DNA from: Paralvinella palmiformis
Taxonomy: Eukaryota; Annelida; Polychaeta; Terebellida; Alvinellidae
DNA length: 64,000 nucleotides
Direction: 5' to 3'
NCBI GenBank assembly: GCA_025642065.1
Contig: JAODUP010001286.1
Coordinates: 18,796 to 82,795 of the forward strand
In this document: in pieces, positions 23,430 to 33,520 of the stretch
Layout: the number at the start of each line of letters is the position of its first letter
Position numbering within the stretch: the first letter of the stretch is position 1
Position numbers and translations under genes: made by a program
The notes under the pieces: generated by a model
What the model saw: the letters and a program-made list of their open reading frames with translations, nothing else
Database searches by the model: none
Told to the model about the DNA's origin: nothing

Positions 23430-26190
23430 ATTATATTAATATTTTCAGATGTATTGCTTAGCTTGGGACTTATCAACACTTACTAAATTACTACCTAATA
23501 CCTTTGATGATTGGTCCCTCGTTTCCTATATTTTAATGTATTAGTGACCAGTTAATTAAGTTAGTTCCAATTATTTTCACAACAGATTATGCTTAATATG
23601 ACATCTAATGGATTGTTCCAATAGTATTAGAGAATAAAGTAAGGTATTTTAAAATTATATAAATAATGTCCAATAATTGTGTATTTTGTTTTTGAAATTA
23701 TATTAGCCAATCAAGATCTTAGTCCATATTTACCTATGTACCTGTAAATGGGAAAACTAATTAGAAACGTTCCACACAAATCGAACTTAAGTTTCAAAAA
23801 AGCATAAAGAAGGAACTAATAATTAAAAACAACATTACTTAAAAATGAATTTCACTTTCAGACTATGGAAATTAACAATACTATAAAGCCCAAAAATTTA
23901 TTTTTGTGTGCCGATCTTGATGGCTGTTTTCAAAAATCTGAAAGACCAAATTTAAGGTATTCGTGCTAAGCATTTATAGCAAGGAAAATAAATAAAAGAA
24001 TGAGAAGAAAGCTTCTTCTGTGTGTGATATCACATGATTGCCATTGCATTTTAGTCATAAGAAATATCCTACTTTTCCTTCCGTTGCAGCTATAAACATA
24101 TGTCAATGACAAAATATTGAACGCTTCAGTAACCAAGCCAAATCCTCCCCGAATCTACTACTATCACCTTCACTCTAGCAACACTACTTCAAGTTATGAC
24201 CTCTTTGTGACCTATGATATAACTTAACCTTTTCCGTCACTCTTGTCTTGCTCTAGTCGGTGACTTTTGATGTAGTGTATCTATCCTCAACAGTGACTCG
24301 TCTCCTAACAGACAGGTCAGTAGTTCTTATCGCTATATCGTCCAGACCCGCTACGAGTAATATCCATAAAGAAAAAAGATCCAGGAATTGGTAAAGTGAA
24401 GATGTTCGTCGTTTGTTGGAGGAAGAAATAACCCAAACCAGATGATCCCTCAGATGGATAAGGTTGATGTACAGCTATAATATATGGTACGGTGTCATTG
24501 TCAACAGACAGATAAGGACAACTTTCTTTTATTTCTGGATACTACGTCTAGGCACATAATTGGCAATATTCTATCTCGGAAAACTAGAAACTGATCTTCC
24601 AGTTAAGTCAATCGTTTAATAATACATCATAATTTTGCACCTAGTTTGTGAAATTCTAACTCGAGACTTGTCTCATTTTATTGCGTCACTTTACCGATTA
24701 AGCTTTGGTACCGGTCGTCTTTATCCATTTTTCTTTGATTCATCAGTTTGTGGAACTTGTTCCGTTCGATTGCTCACACAACGAGCAAAATACATCTAAA
24801 TCTTTTAGAAGTAGTAGTAGAAAAAGTAGTAGTAGTAGTAGAAGTAGTAAAAGTAGTAGTAATGGTAGTAGTAATAGCAGTAGTATGAGTAGTAGTGATA
24901 TAAAAAGTAATATATATTGTTATGTTTATATTGCTGTTATTTTTTATATTTTGTAGCATCAACATCAGTTATTCTTATTACTGATACTTTTGCAATACAG
25001 TTGTTACCTCTCGCTATGGATTCACTATTTAGTGCATGAGCCCGATAGGCTCCCCGTGCCCCGTGCACCCCCCCCCCTAGGACCTCTAACAGCATGTAAA
25101 ATGGATGCCAACATCACAAAAATGGGATGGACTACTTGTAGGTCATTTCCAAAATGGCGTCAGTGAAATTAGCGAAATAACATTTTAGTTTATAGCTCGG
25201 CTTTTAGGATAGATCGAGACGAAATCTTGGTATTTACATCTACGTTATGAGGATGATAAATTCAATGATAACGCTAACAAATCCCTATGACTCTTGCTTA
25301 ATTGAAATTTCAAGATGTCTGTCATTGAAACGAGCGGGTTATCACATTTAGTCCATCCCAATTTGGTGATGGTGTCATCCAGTTTGCATGTTGGTAGAGG
25401 ACCTAGGAACAAAATGAAATAGGTATCATACATTCCTGGCGGTGATGTACGGGGAGCCTCTCGGGCCGCTGGTCTTATTTCAGTTAATTACTTAAAGTGT
25501 CATGCCTAATGTTTATACTAATTATTGTATAAGCTAACTTTTGTATCCCATATATCGCCAGAAGACTACTGTTAATACAATAATACATGAACATATTAAA
25601 TATTCCATCGACACAAATAGTCTGTTATTAACAAACGAACGCCTGGTTTTCTAAAATCTATCTAACCGACACTTTATAAATTCATCTATATATATATTTA
25701 TGTTATAATAAGTTATGATAGAGCTATATTGTCATTATACGCCTCCTCTATTGATGACAGGCTAATTACTAGTGGTTGTCGTTTGTCCTAGGTATTTTGG
25801 TCAGACTGTCAGTCAGTTTGTCAACTGCCTGTCGTGTTTATCCGCTGGCTTGCTTGCTGATTCAACGATTCGTTTCTTCAATTATAATACGCCCACTTAA
25901 ACCCAGATATGAGATGACTTCTAGAAATCCGTGCGTCACAGATGAAATATTTTACTCCCCAAACGTATTCACTATCAAATGTTATATAAAGGTAACTAGC
26001 AACACTGTAACTTCGATTGATGACTTTCACAAACCCTGCTTACCTGTTTATGTATGTATATGTATATATTTATGTCTCTTCGAGTTTGTTATCATTACTT
26101 GGCCTACTATATATATAATGGGATATCACACGTCACCCATTTATCTGTCGGTGTTAAAAATGTAAGTGATTTAAGAGAGAAACTATAATA
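23430..26190 (+). repeat. Unit R copy B
   Basis: The core at 24170-24380 aligns with copy D 47985-48190 over about 115 bp with no large gap and roughly 80% identity by eye (GTCGGTGACT, TTGATGTAGTGT, CGCTATATCGTCC, CATAAAG). Later landmarks are AGT trinucleotides (24810-24900), 25530-25640 (cf. 49750-49870), TTGATGACAGGCTAATTACT (25753; cf. 50957), TCAGTCAG (25800) and CAAACCCTGCTTACCTGTTT (26031; cf. 4614). A foldback element is inserted at 25040-25466. No ORF is conserved. Confidence 0.7.
25040..25466. mobile_element. Foldback MITE-like element with long inverted repeats
   Basis: The left arm (25040-25134: GCCCGATAGGCTCCCCGTG, CCTAGGACCTCTA, AACATCAC, ATGGGATGGAC) is matched on the minus strand by the right arm ending at 25466 (GCCCGAGAGGCTCCCCGTAC, CCTAGGTCCTCTA, ACCATCAC, TTGGGATGGAC). 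Weaker pairing continues inward. There is no coding capacity, and the composition is more GC-rich than the flanks. It sits within unit R copy B and is absent from the other copies. No convincing target-site duplication was found, so the superfamily is unknown. Confidence 0.8.
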
Positions 26191-26329
26191 TAAACTTGCC
26201 GTCACATTCCCGATGTACGTGAATAATTATGTATTAATTTGACTCCCACATCCGAGTACAAAAGGCTCTTCAGGAAATGGTTGTTTAACGTCTAGAACTC
26301 GCTTGAGTACTAGCAGAATAAATATAAAA

Positions 26330-26883
26330 ACCACCAGTCAGCTTACCGTAAAGGTCACCCTGCTGAGACCGAGCCCTGAGGGTCATCACTGACGTATCAG
26401 AAGCATTTGATAATAAATGTATGACAACACTTGTCTTGTTTGATTTGTCAGCTTCTTTTGATGTCATTGCTCATACGATTCTTCAAAGGCGTCTTGAATA
26501 TTCCTTTCCGGGTGATCAGAAGTGCCCTCTCCTAGATCCATTCCTAGTTTTGTGTTATACCTCAGTATCATGATGCATGAATGAACACTTCCGAAGATAG
26601 GTGTCGGAATATTAGGGAACCGCAAGAATCGGTACTGGGACTACGTAAGGACAGTGAGTACTGACCAATAATCGGTAAAATACGTAGGTGTGTTAGTCTA
26701 AATATGCTTATGTTGAACCAGGAAAAGACAAAGCTTATTACTTTTATACACACAAAACCACAAAAATAATTGGGGATAACTCAGGAAATCCAGTTTCAGG
26801 TAAGTGAGAAAAGTGTATCCGTAGCACAGTTGGTGGAAGCCTTGGGAGTTTATTATGATACTAATTTGTATATAGGATTAGGT

Positions 26884-26890
<7 letters not shown>
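26330..26890 (+). mobile_element. LINE RT fragment (CR1/L2-like)
   Basis: The plus strand reads QSAYRKGHPAETEP (26335-26382), then AFDNKCMTTLVLFDL with SASFDVIAHTILQRRLEYSF (about 26404-26510), matching the finger-palm block (QSAYRxxHSTETALL, DLSAAFDTIDHxILLxRL). RT motif 5 (YADD) is not recognisable. At 26703-26870 it reads MLMLNQEKTKLITFIHTK, then VAQLVEALGVYYDTNL, matching the post-catalytic LNxxKTExLLF and VxNLGVxFDSxL blocks. Frameshifts and stops separate these, and it ends before a (TA)n-(TG)n repeat. Confidence 0.8.
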
Positions 26891-26924
<34 letters not shown>

Positions 26925-26960
26925 AGTGTGTGTGTGTGTGTATGTATGTATGTGTCTGGG
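26889..26960. repeat. (TA)n-(TG)n microsatellite
   Basis: (TA)n at 26889-26916 followed by (TG)n with GAG and TATG variants. Confidence 0.95.
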
Positions 26961-27070
26961 TATGTGTGCGTGTCTGAGTGTTTGTGTGTTCATCATGGAT
27001 AATCATCAGCATAATCATGATTTAATACTGGTAATTGAGTATTAATTCATTTGTAGTTAAGACACTCATA

Positions 27071-27600
27071 TTTTTAGATTAATGTATGTATAATTGTATT
27101 TAGATTTATGGAGGTAGGTTTCGAAGGATGTTTAGATATGTTGATGCTCTGTGCCTGTTGCCTCTTACTATGTACCCTAAAACGCACATTGCCCGTGCCA
27201 GACATCTTATCTATTTCCATCCAGATTCATTATTACACCAATGTAAGAAAGTTATGTCGTTATCACAACGTGTTTGAGTTTATTAGCTTTGTTATGTACA
27301 ATGTAGAATCTATATTGTTGTCCTCTTATGTGGTCTGGCGAAACGACCCATTAATTCACACAATGCTGCTTGATGGTTTTATACTCCTGGAGTCGTTTGT
27401 TACTCCGGCAGGCATCTCCATGGGTATTAAGCTGCGGACAGAGTTTTTTCCCATATTATGAGTAATTAGATTACACTGATATAGGAAATTTGTTAAATGT
27501 ATAGCTATTATAATCCCGACGTGTCATTTGCAGTATCGGAGATCTGCCTGAAATCCGCTGTTCTCGACCATGGGTCAAATAGATCAAGTGGATAGGCGCT
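27071..27600 (+). repeat. Element P copy 2
   Basis: 27071-27180 matches 18745-18860 and 28372-28432. The continuation 27238-27560 matches 63245-63563 (ATCACAACGTG, TTTGTTATGTACAATGTAGA, GCGAAACGACC, TTAAGCTGCGGAC, GATCTGCCTGAAATCCG). A 117-residue ORF crosses it, but its reading is not kept in the 63.3 kb copy, so I treat it as non-coding. Confidence 0.7.
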
Positions 27601-27955
27601 TTAATTTAGATCTCACCACACCTAACTGCATATACTTAGGGACGCTAAATTAAGCGTGAATGAACGTTCCCTTAGTGATGAAAGGAAACGTATGAGGGTT
27701 AGCTGTTAGGTTCGAGTAAATCATAGTATTTACTCAGGTTTGAGACGATATTTCGTTCTAGTCCAGTAATAATCCATTGTGCAGTATTGCTACTTTGTTT
27801 ATATTTTAGTTAAATCGCTTTAGTGAGTCCATACTGAGTTAGTGTACATTATCTTTGTTATGAACAAACTGTAGTGTTTGTTAACACGCTGAGGCTATAT
27901 ATAGGGCTTGAATTTTCACTTAGATTAGAGAATAACTTAGACGCCAGACCAGTCG
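27600..27955 (+). other. Element P interior with TATA-like motif
   Basis: Unique sequence between two copies of the P end repeat. GCTATATATAGGGC at about 27893-27906 resembles a TATA box. No ORF. Confidence 0.35.
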
Positions 27956-28437
27956 GATGTGTATTGATACATGGTTCATATAGGTAGGATTTATTCAGTT
28001 ATTCGAACCCAGAATAAAGCTGAGGTCAGCATCTGAGGTGTCGAAATGTTTTATATACAGGTTTCTTTTGGACCACAGAAAATTACTGTTGAATGTAAAC
28101 TGTGGTGTCAAAATAGTTTATGATATGTATGTAGCAAGTCACCATTGAACCACACGCACGTGTTTGTTGCGTGCTGTGGTATCAAATGGTATGTTTTTAC
28201 GTGCTTCCGCTTTTTGTACGTAGCATGCATGTAGCCGCTTTCCTGTGGGCGTGACATATTGATCGCGTACGAAAAGCAAATTAGCTGGTTCCCACAGGCT
28301 GATGAGTAGACCAGACACATGCTTAGGTATACGCACACATTTATCAATATGTGGAGGTATGGAACATTTTATTTTTAGATTAATGTATGTATAGTTGTAT
28401 TTAGATTTATGGAGGTAGGTTTCGAAGGATGTCTCCT
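27955..28437 (+). repeat. Element P copy 3
   Basis: Near-identical to 18384-18745 and beyond, except for 32 bp at 28097-28128 that copy 1 lacks; the breakpoints share ATGT. The outer inverted repeat CCTGTGGG/CCCACAGG is kept, but the inner hairpin is damaged. Its 3' 60 bp repeat the start of copy 2, 1301 bp away, a spacing expected of a tandem or terminal-repeat element. Confidence 0.75.
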
Positions 28438-28530
28438 GAATATTGTTTAATAGACTAGACGATCAGTAGTGTTATCTTTCACTGGATGACGTTGATGAAA
28501 CTGAAACCTATAATGTTATATTTCAAATAT

Positions 28531-28610
28531 CACAATACAATCACAATACAATCACAATACAATCACAATACAATCACAATACAATCACAATACAATCACA
28601 ATACAATCAC
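28531..28610. repeat. 11-bp minisatellite
   Basis: Seven perfect copies of CACAATACAAT (28531-28607) plus three bases. It ends where a LINE 3' fragment begins. Confidence 0.97.
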
Positions 28611-28740
28611 TTACATGGTTTTTACAGACATTATTTGGGGTATTATTATATCACATGTTATTTGTATAGAACCTTTGAATGGCTCCTGCTAGTAAGGGCG
28701 TTTTATTAAATATACATTATTATTATTATTAGTATTGTAA
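28611..28740 (+). mobile_element. LINE 3' end fragment (same family as 53.9-56.1 kb)
   Basis: GGTTTTTACAGACAT, ATTTGGGGTATTATTATAT and GAATGGCTCCTGCTAGTAAG, ending in ATTAAATATACA(TTA)n, match 55985-56100. Only the last 130 bp are present. Confidence 0.85.
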
Positions 28741-28789
28741 CGGTAAATGTAATACAAGTTTGTCAATATTTTTCTTTGTTTCGCTAAAG

Positions 28790-29420
28790 GAAGAATTAGA
28801 ATATACATATATTAGTTCGCCCCTGTTTCCGTACTAACATTAACACCCAATGACCGATTTACTGGACTTCTTGTGGTGTCGAAATCTCGTTGGAGACGAA
28901 ATGCAATTACCGAGAAGGAAATAATGCACCAATTCCAGCTATCTAGGGGGAAGCCAATTACCGTTTCATGCAGTCTAGTTTCGGCTAACGAACATCCTGG
29001 TAGTAAAGAACGTTACCATTTATCGCTCAACTAGCTCATAAAGTAGACACTGTCCCCGAGAAAGGAATCGATTAACCATGATTTCATGTAAACACTAACT
29101 TTGAGAGACAGAGTCAGTCATCGCATAAATATGTCATTTGCGTAATCCATGTTACTTACTCAATCAGGCTTAAAGCTACCAATTATGTTTTATTTGCTGC
29201 GTTTACTCCTATGCATCCTATTTTCATGATTGAAGATCAGATGTTTACCTTGATTGAGTCAAGTAAATGACGGTTCTCATTTCGGCTTTATAGTATTACT
29301 TTTCCCAGATCGCCGATTGTTTGTAATTAGAAGAATTTCTTTTTTTGATTAACAGCTTACGATTTGCACTCTGTAAGACATGACTGTGACTGATGTGAAT
29401 CGTCCATAATATTATATGTC
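28790..29420 (+). repeat. Unit R fragment G
   Basis: Strong match to copy C 41750-42320: CACCAATTATGTTTTATTT-type block (29178; cf. 42073), GCGTTTACTCCT, TTTACCTTGATTGAGTCAAG (cf. TTTACTTTGATTCAGTCAAG), TTCGGCTTTAT, ACAGCTTA, GTGATTGATGTGAAT-type block. It also matches 48850-49130 of copy D. This part is missing from copies A and B. Confidence 0.8.
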
Positions 29421-29429
29421 TGATGTTGT

Positions 29430-30150
29430 GTGTGTATGTGTGTGTGCGTGTATTTGTGCTTGCGTTTGTCTGTGTGTGTGCGCACGCGTACATGCGTTCG
29501 CGAGCGTTCGTGCATTGTGTGTGCATGTGTGTGTGAAGAGTAGTTTCTTACAAATATACATATGTTTTTAGTATTAGTAAGTACATTTTTTCTTTATAGT
29601 GATAGCCGAGTTCCACCTAACGTAACTCGAATTCGATAATTTTATTGTTATAAACAGTAGAACAAAAACTTAAATGCAATTGATCATTCAAATTGCATTA
29701 TTGATCTAGTAGCCTATATGAAAAGATATCGTAATGTATGGCTAGATCGTGGGTGTTATATGCTCTTGGCTTAATCAGTCTTACGACATGCTGATAATAA
29801 CAGTATCCTAGATACACTATGCCTTCCCATTGTATATTTAACCTTAATTAATTGAAGGGATTTTTTAAGGTTTTCAATGTTTCTTCATTTTCCGTTGGCA
29901 TCACTTCCATTGCCCGCAGTAGATGGATATTCATTGCATGAGAATGGGAATAGAACAATATTCTTTTTTTTTGTGGTAATTTCACGTTGTTGTAAGTTAC
30001 TAAAGGCTTGTCACATGAGCTAAATATAGATAACCTAAAAGGCATGTCACGAGCTATTACTTTAGCGCAGCTTAATTGTATGTATTTAGCATAAGATCAA
30101 TGCTCATAGTTTGTAGAAAATATTCACCGCTTTTTCAGTCAGTGTACAAT
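29430..30150. other. Non-coding stretch
   Basis: GT-rich patch at 29425-29530. The remainder is AT-rich with no recognised feature. Confidence 0.5.
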
Positions 30151-30154
30151 CTTC

Positions 30155-30155
30155 A

Positions 30156-30187
<32 letters not shown>

Positions 30188-30930
30188 TTTTATATAGCGC
30201 CTTATTCAACTGAAATTATTCTAAGGCGCTTAACGTTTAAAACACAATTAACACATATTCTGAGCTCATATAGATCGAATACATTTCATACATAATACAC
30301 TGGTTTAATATTATAAATATGCCAATTTAAATAAATGGGTTCTAAGAACCATACAAAATATGTCTCTACTTCCTGCGTGTTTAATGTGGTTTGGCAACTC
30401 GTTCCATAGTCTGGGAGCTGATGCTCGGAATTATTTCTCTCCGTACCTTGCTGTATAGCTTCTTGGTGCTGTCAAAAGTGAATAGGACTCAGATCGGAGC
30501 ATTCTCACTGGAATATACTTTTCAATCAGTTCACTTAGATCCGGTGGTGCTTTACCATTCAGTAGAAAACAGGATCTTGTACAGTAACGTACAATAAGCC
30601 AGTGCAGCTGGAACAAAACTGGCATTATATGTTCCCTTTTGCGAATGCGTGTAACCAGACGTGCAGGACAGTTCAGCACTCGCTGTAGACGTGTTGTCAG
30701 AGAGAGGACGATATTATATAACAATGCATTGCTATAGTCCAGCCGGGAACTAATAAGGGCTTGGAGTAAAGTCTTGCATTTCTCATCATTTATGTACTTA
30801 CGAATAAGTCCTATATTTCTTATTTTATAATAACAGAACTTACATTATATAATTCACCTGCTTCTCCATTCCTAGGGTATTATCTAATATAAGCCCTAGA
30901 TGTTCATGCCGAAAACAGAGATATAATTAG
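30155..30930 (-). mobile_element. CR1/L2-like LINE 3' part, minus strand
   Basis: Reading leftward from about 30916: HLGLILDNTLGMEKQVNYI, then CYYKIRNIGLIRKYINDEK, CKTLLQALISSRLDYSNALL, YNIVLSLTTRLQRVLNCPAR, LVTRIRKREHIMPVL, LHWLIVRYCTRSCFLLNGK, APPDLSELIEKYIPVRMLRS, YGEK, a stop, and SAPRLWNELPNHIKHAGSRD to RTHLFKLAYL with a terminal stop near 30313. This is the complete post-palm C-terminus of a CR1/L2/Rex-type LINE, with one frameshift and one stop. The 3' end is GGCGCTATATAAAATATTATT and a (TTA)n tail (plus-strand (ATA)n at 30157-30187). It is the best-preserved LINE C-terminus here. Confidence 0.9.
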
Positions 30931-30934
30931 TAAA

Positions 30935-31715
30935 GTATTCAAACCGAAGCTTGATATGGCCAAAATATAGATAGGTTAGCACCCAGCCAATATAATATAC
31001 AACATCAGTCAAGAAAAATAACAACCTGTCGCAGGAACCTATCGTCAATTAAGTACATGCATCTAATATATTATATTACCGTTTGATATAAGGTATACAC
31101 TTATCTGTCTGTATCTTCATCCTGCTGTTATTATCGTCTTTATTTTCGTTATATTGGTCTGAAAAGTTTATTCTCTTAAATTTATGATCATGTTAATGAC
31201 ATATTGGAAGGCTTTATTGTTACTGATATATGTCTGTAAGTTCGACTGTCAACATTTATACCAATCTCAATGGATCACAGCAATGTCTTTGTATGCTTGT
31301 GTTCTTGCCTCTCTGGCTATCTGCTTGCTCTACATGGCTACCGATATGTATGTAGGTATCTCTATTTGTATGCCTTTCTCTCTATCTATTTATTTGCCTG
31401 TCTGTACAGATAGACAGGGAGATTGATATATCGGCCACAAATGGTTTTATTTATGTATAGATGTTTAGGTGACTTACTCACTCGTTTATTGATTGACTTT
31501 CCAATTCAGTCTCTGTTAAGCAAACAACATTTTATATCAATGTCAGATATTGACCCACTCCCTATCTAAACAGCCAATGTTATTTAGAAGAGTATAACAT
31601 TTCTTGATATTGACAACCGATACCATCCATGGCTTTTCACGGGTTGTGTAGCACAATGATGTGTGATACATAAAGAAAAGCTAAGAGGAAACACTCATTT
31701 ATGCTCGTCCGCTCC
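30935..31715. other. Non-coding stretch
   Basis: A TCTA/TGCC-rich degenerate stretch lies at 31310-31425. The 80-residue ORF (31184-31426) comes from it and has no family match. No other feature. Confidence 0.5.
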
Positions 31716-32469
31716 TTCACTTACACTGACAATCACAATGACTCACTCACTCATTCACCCAATCAAATAATCAATCAATAAGTCAATTAAATCAACTAAT
31801 TCACTCAATCAATCAATCAACCACATATTCACCTACTCATTACATATTTTGTCCTCTGTACATTAATGTATATATTTAAATAGGCGAGTCTCCTTTAATA
31901 AAATATTGTATACTGTATAGATGAAGCTAGCTAGATCTGACTCTAAACAAGTTATTTAACGCTGAATACTAATTTACTGCCTTTTTATTACTGTTAAAAA
32001 TATATTTCTGGGTACTCATCTTCAGATTTAGCGAAACAAGAGTTTCTGAGTGGATTTGGTTAAAGAGATACAATAATTATTTTTAGAGGCACTTGGAAAC
32101 AATTAAAAAGAATGTTGAATTGTAATTATACGTTTTATCTCTGAAAATAAAATAAATAGAATAGAAAAATATATGTTACTGGCCAGTTCAAGGAAAGGCG
32201 TCCAATATTTAATTTTCGGGTTCTAATCAAGTTTGTTTAAACATAGCTGTGGCTGTCACTTTATTCAGATTCTACAATTGTATCACCTATCTAAGTCAAT
32301 ATATATCTGCATCCAGGAATTCAAGGGTAACTCTATATCTGCTGTCTAACAGGACGCGATGGCTATGTGCTTGATAAACGCTTTGTGTCTTTAATGGCAG
32401 CATGCGTTGTATGCTCCCTTGGGAGTCGAGATGTGTGCTGGGTGGAAACAGATCTGAGTCAGGGATAAT

Positions 32470-32530
32470 AATATTGTAAAGCGCCTTAGAGCAGCTATAT
32501 AGCTGAATAGGGCGTTATATAAATGTCGCA

Positions 32531-32563
<33 letters not shown>

Positions 32564-32565
32564 AG
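32470..32565 (+). mobile_element. Retroposon 3' tail
   Basis: GTAAAGCGCCTTAGAGCAGC, then GGGCGTTATATAAATG and (ATT)n, the typical end of CR1/L2-type LINEs or SINEs that borrow that tail. A similar tail is at 47790-47838 (GGGCGCTATATAAAT, (ATT)n). No head could be identified upstream. Confidence 0.55.
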
Positions 32566-33356
32566 AAGTCCTTAGTGAAGCCAGACCAGTACCTTCTTAG
32601 AGGTATTTACAGTAGATATATTAACTATGAATTAAAGCCTTATTAGTACTTTCTGCCTTAACAAAAGTTCACACTATTGACATCGATTGTATGAATGACG
32701 TGATTACTAAAGTGGTACTTCACCGTCTTCATGCCTCAAACAATCAATGACGTTTAGTCTCAACCATGGCAACACCATATCAAATTAATACTTGCCATAA
32801 TTGTGACTCAAAATAATCTTATTACAGGGTAAGCAAAACATAATCATGACCTATCCATGTCCCTTGATCGGGTATGGAAATGTTAACTAGAAAATAGCCG
32901 TCAATCGGCGTCCGGTGAGCGACATTGTTAACCATGGACTTGTCTACAATCAGTGGTATCAAGCGTTATTTCCATGTCTCCTATGTAAACACTTGCGGAA
33001 TCCATTACCTATTGAAGAAACACTTAGATAAGCAACACTAACACCGCGAACCCTCATTATCCTCTGGACAAATCTGAGCGTAAGGACTAAGTACAGGCTA
33101 CAATATTCATCGAATACCCCACTGAGTCTGATAGTTGTGGTTTTATATTCATTATTGGTACTTGTTATTCAGTGGCATCGTTTCAGAACTATTATACTAA
33201 TAATTACATGAGATAAATTAGGGGCTGGTAGTAGTAAGAGAAATAGTAAATACGGCAGCATAATTATACTTTAGAGGGTTTAAGAGGCTTTTCCAGTTGA
33301 AGAAAATATATATGTTTGCGTTGGTTTAAGTGAGCACGTGTGTATATGTGTATTAA

Positions 33357-33390
33357 TGTGTTTTATGTGTGTGTGTGTTTTGTGTGTGTG

Positions 33391-33432
<42 letters not shown>

Positions 33433-33450
33433 TGTGTGTGTGTGTGCTTG
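33357..33450. repeat. (TG)n microsatellite
   Basis: GT dinucleotide array with few interruptions. Confidence 0.95.
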
Positions 33451-33520
33451 GGTCCACATGTGTGCTTACGGGTGTATATGTGTGTGCTTGAGTCCACATG
33501 TGTGCTTACGGGTGTATATG
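33441..33520. repeat. 40-bp tandem duplication
   Basis: 33441-33480 and 33481-33520 are identical except for one base (G at 33451, A at 33491). Confidence 0.95.

Noticed and set aside
25776..26165. 129-residue plus-strand ORF
   Set aside because: It falls in the TCAG part of unit R copy B; homologous copies have stops.
27108..27461. 117-residue ORF as a gene
   Set aside because: It crosses a dispersed repeat, and the matching sequence at 63.3 kb does not keep the frame.
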